64,000 nucleotides of DNA, taken from positions 34,426-98,425 of the IMG/VR virus record IMGVR_UViG_3300025122_000008. One strand, written 5' to 3'. The translations under genes and the position numbers were made by a program. The notes beneath the pieces were generated by a model that ran no database searches, was not told the DNA's origin, and saw nothing but the letters and a program-made list of their open reading frames with translations. The DNA comes from a virus. Shown here piece by piece: positions 8,040-17,252 of this stretch (within the stretch, counting starts at the first letter, position 1; each line of letters begins with the position of its first letter).

Positions 8040-11000
8040 ATGTATAAAATTGCACACTGTGCAGACGTTCATATTAAAAATTTAAAATATCATTTCGAAT
8101 ATAGAAAAATATTCGATCAAATGTATGAATCATTAAGAGAAGAAGAAGTAGACTTCATTTATGTTGGAGGCGACATTGCACACACAAAGACACAAATATC
8201 CCCAGAATTTGTTGAGATGTGTTCAAAATTTTTATCATCTTTGGCGGATATTGCGCCAACCTATGTGATACTGGGGAATCACGATGGTAATTTACGAAAT
8301 TCTTCTAGACAGGATGCGATTACTCCAATCGTCGATGCACTACAACATCCGAGACTACACCTTCTGAAAAATTCCGGTGAGGTTTTGTTGGCACCCGATC
8401 TTTCTATGAACGTTCTTTCTGTTTTCGATGAAGAAAATTGGGTAAAGCCATCCGATCCGAATAAAATTAATATAGCCGTATACCACGGTTCAATTGCCGG
8501 CGTACAGACAGACATTGGTTGGATAATGGATCATGGTGATCACGATGTTTCTATTTTTGAAGATCATGATTATGCCATGCTTGGTGACATACACAAAACA
8601 AATCAAATATTAGACACTGAGGGGAAGGTGCGCTATAGCGGTTCTATAGTACAACAGAACCATGGCGAGACTAATGATAAAGGTTTCTTGATTTGGGAAA
8701 TTGTTGATAAAGACGACTTTACTGTGAAGCACATAAAGTTGCTTAATCCAAAGCCCTTTGTTACTATTGAATTAACTCCCAAGGGCAGAATGCCGCGCGG
8801 ATTAACGATTCCCGCGGGGGCACGAATTAGGCTTGTTAGTAACAACAACCTTCCCTTGAATGTTATGAAAAAGGCGGTTTCGGTTGCAAAACATAGGTTC
8901 AATCCAGAAAGCATCACCTTTCTCAATAGGGCGGCCGGCCAACGTGGTAGCATCGATGTCAGTGGAAATGGATTTTTTAAAGAAAATCTTAGAGACATCT
9001 CGGTGCAAGAGAGACTGATGAAAGAATATCTTAGCGATTTCGAAGCCTCTACGGAGATGATGGAACGCGTTAATCATTTAAATAAAAAATACAACTCGTT
9101 GGTTGAAGCCGAGGAAGATGTTGCAAGAAATATCAACTGGAAACTAAACAGCTTTGAGTGGGATAATTTGTTTAACTATGGCGAAGACAATAAAATTAAT
9201 TTTGAAAAATTGAGCGGCATAGTTGGGATCTTTGGAAAAAATTATTCAGGTAAATCTAGTATTATTGATGGGCTACTTTATTCAATATTTAACACTACAT
9301 CTAAAAACGAAAGAAAAAATTTAAATGTAATAAACCAACATAAGGCCGCATGTAGTACCAAAGTGGAACTTCAAATAGGAGACAAAATTTATACTATCAA
9401 TAGGCGGTCCGAAAAATATGTCAAGAAACTAAAGGGTGAGGTTACTGACGAGGCACGCACTGATTTGGATTTTGATTATTATGATCCGGTTCTAGATGAA
9501 AGTCATAGTCTTAACGATACCAGCAGAATAAAAACTGATGCCGCTATCCGTAAACATTTTGGTACGATAGAAGATTTTCTTTTAACATCGATGGCATCAC
9601 AATTAGATTCCCTTTCTTTTATTAAGGAGGGCTCCACCCGTCGAAAAGAAATTTTAGCAAAATTTTTGGATTTAGAGGTTTTTGAAAAGAAATATAAATT
9701 TGCTAAAGAAGATAGTGCCGATCTTAAGGGTGTGTTGCGCAGGGTAGGTGACCGGAATTTCGAAGAAGAAATCGCTGAAGTCGCTAGAGATATAAAAAAG
9801 ACCAATAGTCAATTATCCGAACAGGAAGATAAGTGCGAAAATATACAAGAAGAAATTAAGGAAAAAGAGAGACAGCTAGAAGAAATAGAGAAATTATTGG
9901 ACCTGATTCCCGTGGATGCGGTTAATATTATTGAGGTTGAACAAAAAAGGCTAGATCTTAATTCAAAACTAGGAGCGCTCACGGAAGAAAATGAACAGCG
10001 CACCAAAGAAATACAGGAGCTGAGGACTCTGGTTCGGAATGTGAATGAGTTTATCAATGAATTTGATATTGATGAGTTGAATAAAAAATATGAGTTAATA
10101 GTTTTAAAGCAAGAAAAGTTAGATGCGATTGTCAACGAGGCCAAGTTTTTGCAAAAAGATTTTAATATTAAAAACCTTAAGCTTAGGTTATTGGACGAGG
10201 TACCATGCGGAGATGAATATTCACAATGTAAGTTTATTCGAGACGCCCACAAGGCAAAAAGAGAAGTGGCTCCCCTGCAGGCTAAAATAGTAGAAAATAT
10301 TGAATGTGCCAAAGAATTCAAGATCGATCTTGGCAATCTAAATCCGAAAGAGGTATCACAAAATAGGCTTAAGCATGGTACTCTAATTGATCAGCGTTCT
10401 GTTGCAGAAAATAAAATTAAGGATTTAGAATTATTGTATGCGCGCACCAAGAATAAAATTATATCTTTTATGAGTGATATAACATCTCTTCAAAGTAAAA
10501 TAGAAAAGTATGAAGACTATTCCGAGAGCATCGAAAATTTTGAGTGTCTAACTGCACAACGGCAAGATATTTTGGAGGCTGTTGGTTCATTGGCCACAGA
10601 GAATAAAAACTGTCAAGGCATGGTTTTAGAATATTATAAGCTCAAAGGCTCATATGAACAAAAGGTTAGCAATCTAATAGAACAACAAAAAGAATTTAAA
10701 GATATTCAACAAGAATATGCTGCTTATGATTTATATATGAGATGCATGCATTCAAATGGTATTGCTTATGATATTATAAAAAAACAGCTGCCATTTATTA
10801 ATGAAGAGGTTGCAAAGGTATTAGCAAATATAGTAAATTTTGAGATTTTTTTTGAAGATGATGGCAAGCGCCTCAACATATTTATTAAACACCCCAAACA
10901 CGAACCCCGCCCCCTAGAGATGGGTTCTGGAGCAGAAAAGACCATAGCAGCTATGGCCATTAGACTGGCCTTGTTGAGCGTTTCTAATTTGCCAAAGGGG

Positions 11001-11195
11001 GATATTTTTATCTTAGATGAACCCGGGACTGCCCTGGATGCTGACAATATGGAAGGTTTTGTACGTATACTTGAACTGATTAAGTCGTATTTTAAAACTG
11101 TTATATTAATTTCGCATCTTGATAGTTTAAAGGACTGTGTTGACACACAAATCATAATAGAGAAAATAGATACATATGCTCATGTAGAAGTATAA
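8040..11195 (+). CDS. Fused Mre11-Rad50 (SbcD-SbcC, gp47-gp46) recombination nuclease
   Basis: This single 1051-residue protein carries both subunits of the recombination exonuclease that T4 encodes as gp47 and gp46. Residues 1 to about 330 are a metallophosphoesterase: D9/H11 in CADVHI, D45 in GGDIAH, N80/H81 in LGNHDG, H149 in YHGS, and GDIHK. From about residue 370 an ABC ATPase begins, with Walker A at 399-407 (GKNYSGKSS). It then runs through a long coiled coil to a signature region (MGSGAEK), Walker B with Glu (FILDEPGTALD) and the ISHLD switch His. Midway in the coil C723 and C730 lie six residues apart, where a Rad50 zinc hook would have CxxC. It resects DNA ends for UvsX-driven recombination replication. 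The fusion is uninterrupted in frame. Confidence 0.92.
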   Translation: MYKIAHCADVHIKNLKYHFEYRKIFDQMYESLREEEVDFIYVGGDIAHTKTQISPEFVEMCSKFLSSLADIAPTYVILGNHDGNLRNSSRQDAITPIVDALQHPRLHLLKNSGEVLLAPDLSMNVLSVFDEENWVKPSDPNKINIAVYHGSIAGVQTDIGWIMDHGDHDVSIFEDHDYAMLGDIHKTNQILDTEGKVRYSGSIVQQNHGETNDKGFLIWEIVDKDDFTVKHIKLLNPKPFVTIELTPKGRMPRGLTIPAGARIRLVSNNNLPLNVMKKAVSVAKHRFNPESITFLNRAAGQRGSIDVSGNGFFKENLRDISVQERLMKEYLSDFEASTEMMERVNHLNKKYNSLVEAEEDVARNINWKLNSFEWDNLFNYGEDNKINFEKLSGIVGIFGKNYSGKSSIIDGLLYSIFNTTSKNERKNLNVINQHKAACSTKVELQIGDKIYTINRRSEKYVKKLKGEVTDEARTDLDFDYYDPVLDESHSLNDTSRIKTDAAIRKHFGTIEDFLLTSMASQLDSLSFIKEGSTRRKEILAKFLDLEVFEKKYKFAKEDSADLKGVLRRVGDRNFEEEIAEVARDIKKTNSQLSEQEDKCENIQEEIKEKERQLEEIEKLLDLIPVDAVNIIEVEQKRLDLNSKLGALTEENEQRTKEIQELRTLVRNVNEFINEFDIDELNKKYELIVLKQEKLDAIVNEAKFLQKDFNIKNLKLRLLDEVPCGDEYSQCKFIRDAHKAKREVAPLQAKIVENIECAKEFKIDLGNLNPKEVSQNRLKHGTLIDQRSVAENKIKDLELLYARTKNKIISFMSDITSLQSKIEKYEDYSESIENFECLTAQRQDILEAVGSLATENKNCQGMVLEYYKLKGSYEQKVSNLIEQQKEFKDIQQEYAAYDLYMRCMHSNGIAYDIIKKQLPFINEEVAKVLANIVNFEIFFEDDGKRLNIFIKHPKHEPRPLEMGSGAEKTIAAMAIRLALLSVSNLPKGDIFILDEPGTALDADNMEGFVRILELIKSYFKTVILISHLDSLKDCVDTQIIIEKIDTYAHVEV

Positions 11196-11213
11196 TTCGA
11201 GATACTTTGTGTT

Positions 11214-11246
11214 TCCGTTCTAATTAGAACGGAGGGTTTATAAACC
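11214..11246 (+). promoter_or_regulatory. Two adjacent perfect palindromes over the ribosome site of the lysis cassette
   Basis: Bases 11214-11233 form a perfect 20-base palindrome (TCCGTTCTAA/TTAGAACGGA) and 11235-11246 a perfect 12-base one (GGTTTA/TAAACC), ending at the ATG at 11247. The GGAGGG ribosome site (11231-11236) lies in the 3' arm of the first and the 5' edge of the second. Either hairpin would hide it, suggesting translational control or an operator. Confidence 0.5.
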
Positions 11247-11432
11247 ATGAGACATATAGTCGATAAAGGATTAGAAAAATTAGTATCGCGCAAGCTTCTA
11301 GCCTGGGCCACAGCAACGGGTCTGTTGCTATTCTCGGATCTTACTTCACCAGATTGGGTTATGATTACGTGTGTATACATTGGCGGCCAAACGGTTGTTG
11401 ATACAGTGGCGCGTCTTAAGGGGCTTAAATGA
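11247..11432 (+). CDS. Small membrane protein, candidate holin
   Basis: This 61-residue protein has a hydrophobic segment at about residues 17-29 and a second at about 36-54, with charged ends. It has neither a cleavable signal sequence nor an enzyme motif. Size and topology fit a small holin, which would form the inner-membrane lesion at lysis. It is followed with an ATGA overlap by a membrane-anchored coiled-coil protein and then by a secreted/anchored protein, an arrangement like holin-spanin cassettes. No endolysin is recognised in this window. The ribosome site lies within palindromic DNA, so expression is probably held back until late. The holin call is inferred from size, topology and neighbours. 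Confidence 0.5.
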   Translation: MRHIVDKGLEKLVSRKLLAWATATGLLLFSDLTSPDWVMITCVYIGGQTVVDTVARLKGLK

Positions 11433-11845
11433 GCCTGCTTTTGTTAAAAAATAAAATTAAAAAATGCTGGGTGTGGCTTAAACACCATTGGTATGTTCCT
11501 TTGGTTGTTATGGGGCTTATAATTGCGTTGTTAATCTGGGCTCTTACCAAAAATGGCGCTTTTGTGGCAAGCCTTATGGACGTATTGGAAAATTCTCGCA
11601 AGTCACATCAAAAAGAAGTAGAAAAATTAAATGAAATTCACAATCGAGAATCAGAAGAGAGAAAACGTATATTAGAGGAATATAATAAAAATATCGATAT
11701 TTTAAAAAAAGAGTATGCTGATAAGGATCGAGAACTAGATAGTGAAAAAAAGAAAGAAATTAAAAAACTGGTCGAAGAGGGCTATAATGACCCTGAAAAA
11801 TTATCTCGCGAATTGGCTAAGTTATATGGGCTTGAGTATGGTTAG
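11429..11845 (+). CDS. Membrane-anchored coiled-coil protein, candidate inner-membrane spanin
   Basis: This 138-residue protein has one strong transmembrane helix at about residues 20-42, preceded by basic residues (positive-inside). A long highly charged coiled coil (Glu/Lys-rich, about 52-125) follows, predicted to lie in the periplasm. This is the layout of i-spanins such as lambda Rz. It starts at ATGA overlapping the stop of the candidate holin and ends inside the start of the next gene, so the three are translationally coupled. Single-pass coiled-coil proteins can have other envelope roles, so the spanin call rests on topology and context rather than on sequence identity. Confidence 0.5.
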   Translation: MSLLLLKNKIKKCWVWLKHHWYVPLVVMGLIIALLIWALTKNGAFVASLMDVLENSRKSHQKEVEKLNEIHNRESEERKRILEEYNKNIDILKKEYADKDRELDSEKKKEIKKLVEEGYNDPEKLSRELAKLYGLEYG

Positions 11846-12299
11846 AAAAATATTATCTTTAATTTTAATTTCTCTTTTGGCTTTTCCTCCGATAGCAATT
11901 GCCGAGGGATCAGAAGAGGCAACATATGAAGTGACGTCATTAAAGGCCGGCGAACCGGCCCCATTTGATGGCGTGTTGCTATCATCGGCGGCCGCAGCTA
12001 AAATAGCAGTGGATAAAAAATTTGAAGACGCAGAGTGTGATCTTCGTATCGACTATGAGCTTCGCATACAAGAGCAGCGCTATAGCCTACAATTGGACTT
12101 TAAAGATGTTGAGATTCATTCGTGGAAAGATAAATATGAGTCTATGATGATTCTTAAGACTGCGGAGAATGATTATTTAATGGAGTTGGTTTTAAAGCAG
12201 AAGCCTGCCAAAGATCCATTCTTGGTTGCCTTAGGATTTGGAATTGGTACCCTGACTTCTTTGGGGATATTTGCTTTATCAACCGAAATAGCTAGGTGA
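11838..12299 (+). CDS. Secreted or membrane protein of putative lysis cassette
   Basis: I chose the ATG at 11838 because it gives a clean signal peptide: MVRK, a hydrophobic core at about residues 5-17, then a possible cleavage after AIA at 20-22. The frame is open further upstream, and 11826 is an alternative start. The mature part has APFDGVLLSS followed by an acidic/amphipathic helical region, and a second membrane helix near the C-terminus (about 128-149). I recall the 'AP-x-GVLLS' opening in small phage and bacterial proteins of unknown function next to lysis genes. There is no lipobox Cys, so it is not an obvious o-spanin lipoprotein. The start overlaps the preceding stop by 8 bases. 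Confidence 0.5.
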   Translation: MVRKILSLILISLLAFPPIAIAEGSEEATYEVTSLKAGEPAPFDGVLLSSAAAAKIAVDKKFEDAECDLRIDYELRIQEQRYSLQLDFKDVEIHSWKDKYESMMILKTAENDYLMELVLKQKPAKDPFLVALGFGIGTLTSLGIFALSTEIAR

Positions 12300-12306
12300 C
12301 CAACAG

Positions 12307-13878
12307 GTGCCTAAATTAATACCAGAAGCTACTAGTCGAGCGAAGCTCCTTTCTTTTATAAGAAACCACAGGCACGCGGCCGGAATCGTATCCGGTGCTG
12401 CGGGTTCTGGTGATGAAATTCAATTTAACGAGGGTGGCCAACTCGGAGGCTCCACACAGTTTGTTTTTGACAAAACCACTGGTAAGGTTGGTATAGGTCT
12501 AACAGATCCTGATTGCTTCCTAGAGATTATGGCTGAGACCGGAAATCAGTTAAAACTATCTGAGAATGGCACCGACAATGTTACTTTTGATCATAGGCTC
12601 GGTAAATTTACGATATCGGTTGACGGCGGCGGGGGCGACCCCATGGTGGTTCAAGCAGGACAAGTGGGCGTTGTAGACGGGGGCAACCAACTTACACCTA
12701 CGGCAATGTTTCATGCTTCGTCTTCTACTGATAGCGCTCTCTTGCGTCTAGAAGCTGCGGACTGTAGTAAGCCCATATTGTTTGCCACCGGTTCTATACG
12801 TGGTGTTGGCATTAACACAGCCTCTCCCAATCACGCCCTAACGGTGAGTGGTGCAATATCTGCTTCTATTGATATTTCGGCTTCCTCTTTCTATGGTGAC
12901 GGGTCCGGTATTACGGGCCTTACAGTTACATCAGTTTCGGGCACCACTGCACAATTAACAACGGGCATAATCAATTCCGGATACTTAAATGTTTCTGGAG
13001 TGGTTACTCTTGAAAACGATATCACCGGTGCCAAAGGCTATGTTAATTTTAAGAATGGCCATTTTTCTATTACAGGATCCCCCGAGATTGCAGGCGCCGT
13101 TTATATAAAGACAGGCAACTCACTATCATTTAACGGCTTAACGAATACTGCCAAAATTACTAACAATGGTACAAACCTTGATATTAATTCGCCGGGCCTT
13201 ATTAATCTCAATGCCGGTAGCCCGGCAGTTGTTTCAAGTTCCGATTCACTACAAATAGTTGGTAACTCTATCTTCGGGGGCGCCCTAGACGTAAGCGGCG
13301 TTGTGAAGGCGGCGTCTGGTGTCCGGTCCGCTGGACTGCTTTCCGGATCGAATTCGCTGCAAATAGTTGGCGATTCCATCTTCGGTGGGAAGCTTAACAT
13401 CTCGGGAGGCCTCGGTTTAGGAAAGGTCCCTAAGATTACATTAGATACTCATTTCACAGGGGCCCTGAACCCAATTAATCTTGAAAACGATACCGGTGGT
13501 GGCGACGTGATATATTTTGGTACCTCCTCCGCAGGCTTAACAGCGGGCGCCCTCTATTATCTTAATAGTGATGGCGGGTGGTCGTCTGCATCGGCCGGAG
13601 CGACGGGGAGCGGCCATAATCAACTTCTTGGGATTTCAATAGGCGCCAAGGCAATTGCCAATGGAATGCTGCTTCGTGGATTTTTTGATATGAGTACCTA
13701 TTATTCAGGGACCTTTGTAAAAGGGGGTCCGGTTTATATACTTTCCGGAAGCAAGGGGTACGTGAGTGACCAAGCCCCGTCAGCTAGCGATGCTTTTGTG
13801 AGGGCCGTGGGCTTTAGCACCGATACGGCGAATGTAATTTATTTTAATCCGGACCCTACATATGTTGAGATCGCATAA
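12307..13878 (+). CDS. Tail-fibre-like protein sharing a module with the large head-region fibre
   Basis: This 523-residue protein begins at a GTG, seven bases after the previous stop. The N-terminal region has a 'GSGDEIQFNEGGQLGGS' type segment and KVGIG near residue 60, both familiar from phage fibre shafts. Around residues 280-330 it carries NNGTNLDINSPGLINLNAG, then VSSSD, LQIV and SIFGG. That block recurs four times in the 26150 protein, so the two share a repeat module at both protein and DNA level. It is rich in Gly/Ser/Thr, consistent with a trimeric beta fibre for host contact. The last 120 residues are unrelated to the repeats and could be a tip domain. Next to it lies another probable fibre component. 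Confidence 0.65.
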   Translation: MPKLIPEATSRAKLLSFIRNHRHAAGIVSGAAGSGDEIQFNEGGQLGGSTQFVFDKTTGKVGIGLTDPDCFLEIMAETGNQLKLSENGTDNVTFDHRLGKFTISVDGGGGDPMVVQAGQVGVVDGGNQLTPTAMFHASSSTDSALLRLEAADCSKPILFATGSIRGVGINTASPNHALTVSGAISASIDISASSFYGDGSGITGLTVTSVSGTTAQLTTGIINSGYLNVSGVVTLENDITGAKGYVNFKNGHFSITGSPEIAGAVYIKTGNSLSFNGLTNTAKITNNGTNLDINSPGLINLNAGSPAVVSSSDSLQIVGNSIFGGALDVSGVVKAASGVRSAGLLSGSNSLQIVGDSIFGGKLNISGGLGLGKVPKITLDTHFTGALNPINLENDTGGGDVIYFGTSSAGLTAGALYYLNSDGGWSSASAGATGSGHNQLLGISIGAKAIANGMLLRGFFDMSTYYSGTFVKGGPVYILSGSKGYVSDQAPSASDAFVRAVGFSTDTANVIYFNPDPTYVEIA

Positions 13879-14699
13879 TGGCCCAGGCCATCGCAAGTAT
13901 ATCAGGAGTAAGTATGGCGAATATTAAAAGTATTGCTGGCGTTGACTATAGCGGCTGGGAAGAAACATATTCGATCGACTTTGCTGACTATGATAGTGAT
14001 GGAAATATGAGTGATGATGACACTATCAGTATTAATGGTGTTACGTGGACTGCCGACGTCGTCAACGGCACAATTGAGGTTAAACCGGATCACGGCCTTC
14101 TTATAGTTGCGGGCTCTAGTAGCGATATGTTCGGCGGCACCTTTGCTGTTCCTCGCTTCTCGGCCGATGTGAGTGATCTGGTGCCCAACTTAAGTGCACG
14201 TGATGTTGTGTGCATGCAATGGGTTCAGAGTTACCCCGAAGCCCTCCCCGCGGCTAATTATGAAGCAGCCGGCTCGCAATTTTGGAACGGTTCCACGGGG
14301 GGAGGCTGGAGAGGGATGGGCTTACGAATGCTGTACAACGGTGGTCAAAAATGGTGCCCGATGCGGGGAACCACCAATGAATTGAAAACTAGTGTAGCAG
14401 CTGACGATGAATATAATGCATTTGAGGTGGTATGGTATTTTACTGGCCAGGCTAGCGTAATGTCTTCTCCGGCTGTTGATGTAACGACACTATCGGATCC
14501 CTTGGTTATGAACTCACAACGCGCTTATTCCAACTATATGGGCTCGGTCACCCCCACGGCGACCGAGGCAAGTGTTGCGGGCGCAGAGATTACAATTGCT
14601 AATGCGAAAGTGATGTTCTATGCCATGAAGGTTAGCTCGGGGAATGATTTTTCAGGCCTTACTACAAAATTTAGAATGTTTAGGGCCCGCGTAGGGTAG
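13878..14699 (+). CDS. Probable fibre-tip or virion surface protein
   Basis: This 273-residue protein has its start overlapping the stop of the fibre gene by one base (TAATG), so the pair is probably made together. It is acidic and beta-rich, with several Trp in a mid-region (FWNGSTGGGWRGM, about residues 130-150) that resembles a ligand-binding jelly-roll or lectin-like surface. The C-terminus ends in a regular strand (KFRMFRARVG). There is no signal peptide, membrane segment or catalytic motif. By position it may be an adhesin or fibre chaperone for the 12307 product; I do not recognise the family. Confidence 0.5.
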   Translation: MAQAIASISGVSMANIKSIAGVDYSGWEETYSIDFADYDSDGNMSDDDTISINGVTWTADVVNGTIEVKPDHGLLIVAGSSSDMFGGTFAVPRFSADVSDLVPNLSARDVVCMQWVQSYPEALPAANYEAAGSQFWNGSTGGGWRGMGLRMLYNGGQKWCPMRGTTNELKTSVAADDEYNAFEVVWYFTGQASVMSSPAVDVTTLSDPLVMNSQRAYSNYMGSVTPTATEASVAGAEITIANAKVMFYAMKVSSGNDFSGLTTKFRMFRARVG

Positions 14700-14717
14700 T
14701 TAAATCTTGGAAATATA

Positions 14718-15107
14718 ATGAAAAAAAACAAACAAGAATATATTGCTAAATTAGAAAAAGCCATCTCGCAAAAATATGGGGATGACGCAATAAACAATCC
14801 GCGGCGTTTTTGGGACGAAGAGAAAGAAAAAAAATACATAGCGCAATCTCAAGAAGAGCAAAGGAAGTTTGCCAAATTATCTGAAACACAAGACAAAGTA
14901 GAAACAGGCGGATTTTTAGTAAACAAAAAACTACTTAGTAGAGATACAAACAGGCTTTGTCCCGTTTGCAGTAAATATTCATTTGACGTGCGCGACGATT
15001 TATATTTAAATAAGTTTGAATGTTGTTGGAGATGTCACATTCAATGGGTAGAGGGTAGAGAAGAAAGATGGGCAACAGGATGGCGCCCAAATAAAGAGGA
15101 TAAATAA
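14718..15107 (+). CDS. Small zinc-ribbon protein of unknown function
   Basis: This 129-residue protein has an N-terminal half that is a charged Lys/Glu/Gln-rich helix. The C-terminal half has two cysteine pairs, CPVC (about residue 77) and CWRC (about 107), spaced like a zinc ribbon, with Trp-rich flanks. Such small zinc proteins in phages often bind nucleic acid or a partner protein. It lies directly upstream of a 180-residue unknown and the large terminase gene, with its stop overlapping the next start by one base. It might therefore be a packaging accessory, for example a small-terminase replacement, but nothing in the sequence proves this. Confidence 0.5.
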   Translation: MKKNKQEYIAKLEKAISQKYGDDAINNPRRFWDEEKEKKYIAQSQEEQRKFAKLSETQDKVETGGFLVNKKLLSRDTNRLCPVCSKYSFDVRDDLYLNKFECCWRCHIQWVEGREERWATGWRPNKEDK

Positions 15108-15649
15108 TGGCGACAACACTAGAAATTATTAGAGGAATTGCGCAGGCCGCGGCCAATGCATATGATGGTTCTCACGAGGAATCACTAAGCGCAGATGGCA
15201 AGGCAAGAAAGGTTGGTCTACACCGAGAAGAGGGGCACCTCATTAATGATCGTCGTGTCATAGACGGGTTTAACGTAAGATTTAGTGGCCCGATCCTAAC
15301 AATTACATATCAATCGGAAATTAGACTTAAAGAAGTAGCTCAGCCGGGCTTTGAAAATGAAGTGGTGGGGATGATTAGGAAGGTTGCCTCCTTTTTAAAG
15401 AAGGAGTACAAAAGTATTACCGGCGACACCCTATCTCTGACTAAGGTCGGTGAGCCAGCCGTATTGGTACAAAAAATTTCCAATTTCCGATCGGACGTTC
15501 AAGCCTCATGTAATTATAAAATTGGTGGCATGGGCGATGTAGAGGAAAACAAAATGCCCTCAGAAGATCGTCTGGACAAAGCAGTCCGAGACTGGCTAGC
15601 CCTGGGCCCAGGCAAAAAGCGGCCTTCAAACGACACTCGCAAAGGGTAG
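15107..15649 (+). CDS. Conserved hypothetical protein next to the terminase gene
   Basis: This 180-residue protein is soluble, with mixed alpha/beta character, neither Cys-rich nor strongly charged except at its basic end (GPGKKRPSNDTRKG). It starts within the preceding stop codon. Position immediately before the large terminase subunit is where T4 has gp16 (small terminase), yet I see no helix-turn-helix or coiled-coil core to support that. No known domain is recognised. A virion-assembly or packaging role is inferred from the operon only. Confidence 0.45.
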   Translation: MATTLEIIRGIAQAAANAYDGSHEESLSADGKARKVGLHREEGHLINDRRVIDGFNVRFSGPILTITYQSEIRLKEVAQPGFENEVVGMIRKVASFLKKEYKSITGDTLSLTKVGEPAVLVQKISNFRSDVQASCNYKIGGMGDVEENKMPSEDRLDKAVRDWLALGPGKKRPSNDTRKG

Positions 15650-15661
15650 TAATAGCGTGTT

Positions 15662-17248
15662 ATGGGGTATAGTCCTACTAAACAGGAGATAGTCAAGGAG
15701 GTAGTTAAATCTGGCAAAAGTCCAGTTTATTTTATTACAAATTATTGTAAGATATCGCATCCCCAACAAGGTTTAATCCCATTTAAAACTTATGATTTCC
15801 AGGACAACCTTTTAAAAGATTTTAACGATCATCGATTTAATATAGTATTAAAGGCGCGCCAATTAGGTATATCCACAATTACTGCAGCCTATATCGTGTG
15901 GCTGATGTTGTTCCATCGTGACAAAAATATTCTAGTTGTTGCAACTAAATTACAAACCGCAACAAATCTGGTAAGAAAAGTTAAAAAAATAATGAAATCT
16001 CTTCCCCCATGGGTGAAGATATCTCAAATTAGCATAGACAATAGGACTTCTTTTGAGCTTACAAACGGATCTCAGATTAAGGCATCTTCGACCTCGTCAG
16101 ATGCTGGTCGTTCAGAGGCCTTATCGTTATTAGTAGTAGACGAAGCCGCACACGTTGAGAATCTTGAAGAAATATGGACCGCTTTGTATCCGACTTTATC
16201 TACCGGTGGTCGATGTATCGCTCTTTCTACCCCCAATGGGGTTGGCAATTGGTTTCACAAGGCATGTGTTGAGGCCGAAGCAGGTATAAATAATTTTTAT
16301 ATGACGACGCTTATGTGGGATATGCATCCCGATAGGGATCAAGCTTGGTATGAAAGAGAAACAAGAAATATGTCCCAGCGCCAGATTGCGCAGGAGCTAG
16401 AATGTAACTTCAACGTTTCTGGAGAAACAGTAATACATGCAGATGATCTATCTTATTATCTTAATAATGTGAATGAGCCAAAATATCGTACCGGCTTTGA
16501 TCGTAATTATTGGATATGGGAGGAGTATAAAGACGAGTCGTCTTATTTAATTGCTGCTGATATTGCACGTGGAGATGGTCAAGACAATTCAGCATTTCAC
16601 GTATTCAAGTTGGATACCCTGGAAATAGTTGCAGAATATATTGGTAAACCAAATCCAGACGATTTTTCTGATATATTATTTGATGCTGGAAAAGAATATG
16701 GCACCTGTATGATTGTCGCAGAAAATAATAACATAGGGTTTGCTGTACTTAATAAGTTAAAAGATAAGGAGTATAATAATATATATCATTCTACGAAAAC
16801 TTCTCATGATTACGTTGATCCAATCCAAGCACAGTGGATGTCTAATATTGTCCCGGGTTTTACAACCTCTTCTAAAACAAGGCCGCTGGTGATTGCCAAG
16901 ATGGAAGAGTTTATGCGGAACAAACTAGTTAAGATTAATTCTAATCGATTGCTTTCTGAAATGAAAACGTTTATATGGCACCACGGAAGGGCCCAGGCGA
17001 TGAGATCTTATAATGATGATTTGATTATGTCGTTTGCAATTGGGTGCTGGGTACGAGATACAGTGCTTATAGAAAATCAAAGATTAACCGAATATAATAG
17101 AAATGCTCTTTTGTCAATATCGACCTCTTCAAAGAAAATGAACACAACAATACCTGGAATGATCGGGTATAAAAAACATACCGAAGGCCCGCGCCAGCAG
17201 GAAGCGGCACAGTTTAATGAACAATATGCTGCGATTATTAAAGGATAG
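15662..17248 (+). CDS. Terminase large subunit (gp17-like)
   Basis: This 528-residue packaging motor ATPase and nuclease docks on the portal (next gene) and pumps DNA into the prohead. The ATPase domain shows the variant Walker A ARQLGIST at residues 65-72, Walker B LLVVDEAAH near residues 155-165, and motif III LSTPNG. The nuclease domain begins with AADIARGDGQD (catalytic Asp) at about 298-308, with a second acidic site CMIVAENNN and a closing YNDDLIMS motif. T4 gp17 is 610 residues, so this is a slightly compact version. The ATG at 15662 lies 12 bases after the previous stop with only a weak ribosome site. Confidence 0.95.
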   Translation: MGYSPTKQEIVKEVVKSGKSPVYFITNYCKISHPQQGLIPFKTYDFQDNLLKDFNDHRFNIVLKARQLGISTITAAYIVWLMLFHRDKNILVVATKLQTATNLVRKVKKIMKSLPPWVKISQISIDNRTSFELTNGSQIKASSTSSDAGRSEALSLLVVDEAAHVENLEEIWTALYPTLSTGGRCIALSTPNGVGNWFHKACVEAEAGINNFYMTTLMWDMHPDRDQAWYERETRNMSQRQIAQELECNFNVSGETVIHADDLSYYLNNVNEPKYRTGFDRNYWIWEEYKDESSYLIAADIARGDGQDNSAFHVFKLDTLEIVAEYIGKPNPDDFSDILFDAGKEYGTCMIVAENNNIGFAVLNKLKDKEYNNIYHSTKTSHDYVDPIQAQWMSNIVPGFTTSSKTRPLVIAKMEEFMRNKLVKINSNRLLSEMKTFIWHHGRAQAMRSYNDDLIMSFAIGCWVRDTVLIENQRLTEYNRNALLSISTSSKKMNTTIPGMIGYKKHTEGPRQQEAAQFNEQYAAIIKG

Positions 17249-17252
17249 ATAG

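Noticed and set aside
9809-10336. 175-codon minus-strand open frame
   Set aside because: It is antisense to the Rad50 coiled coil, Ser/Leu/Phe-rich as the complement of Glu/Lys codons, with no ribosome site.
11742-11837. Longer upstream start for the signal-peptide protein of the lysis cassette
   Set aside because: It would put 32 mostly basic residues before a good signal peptide and overlap the preceding gene by about 100 bases.
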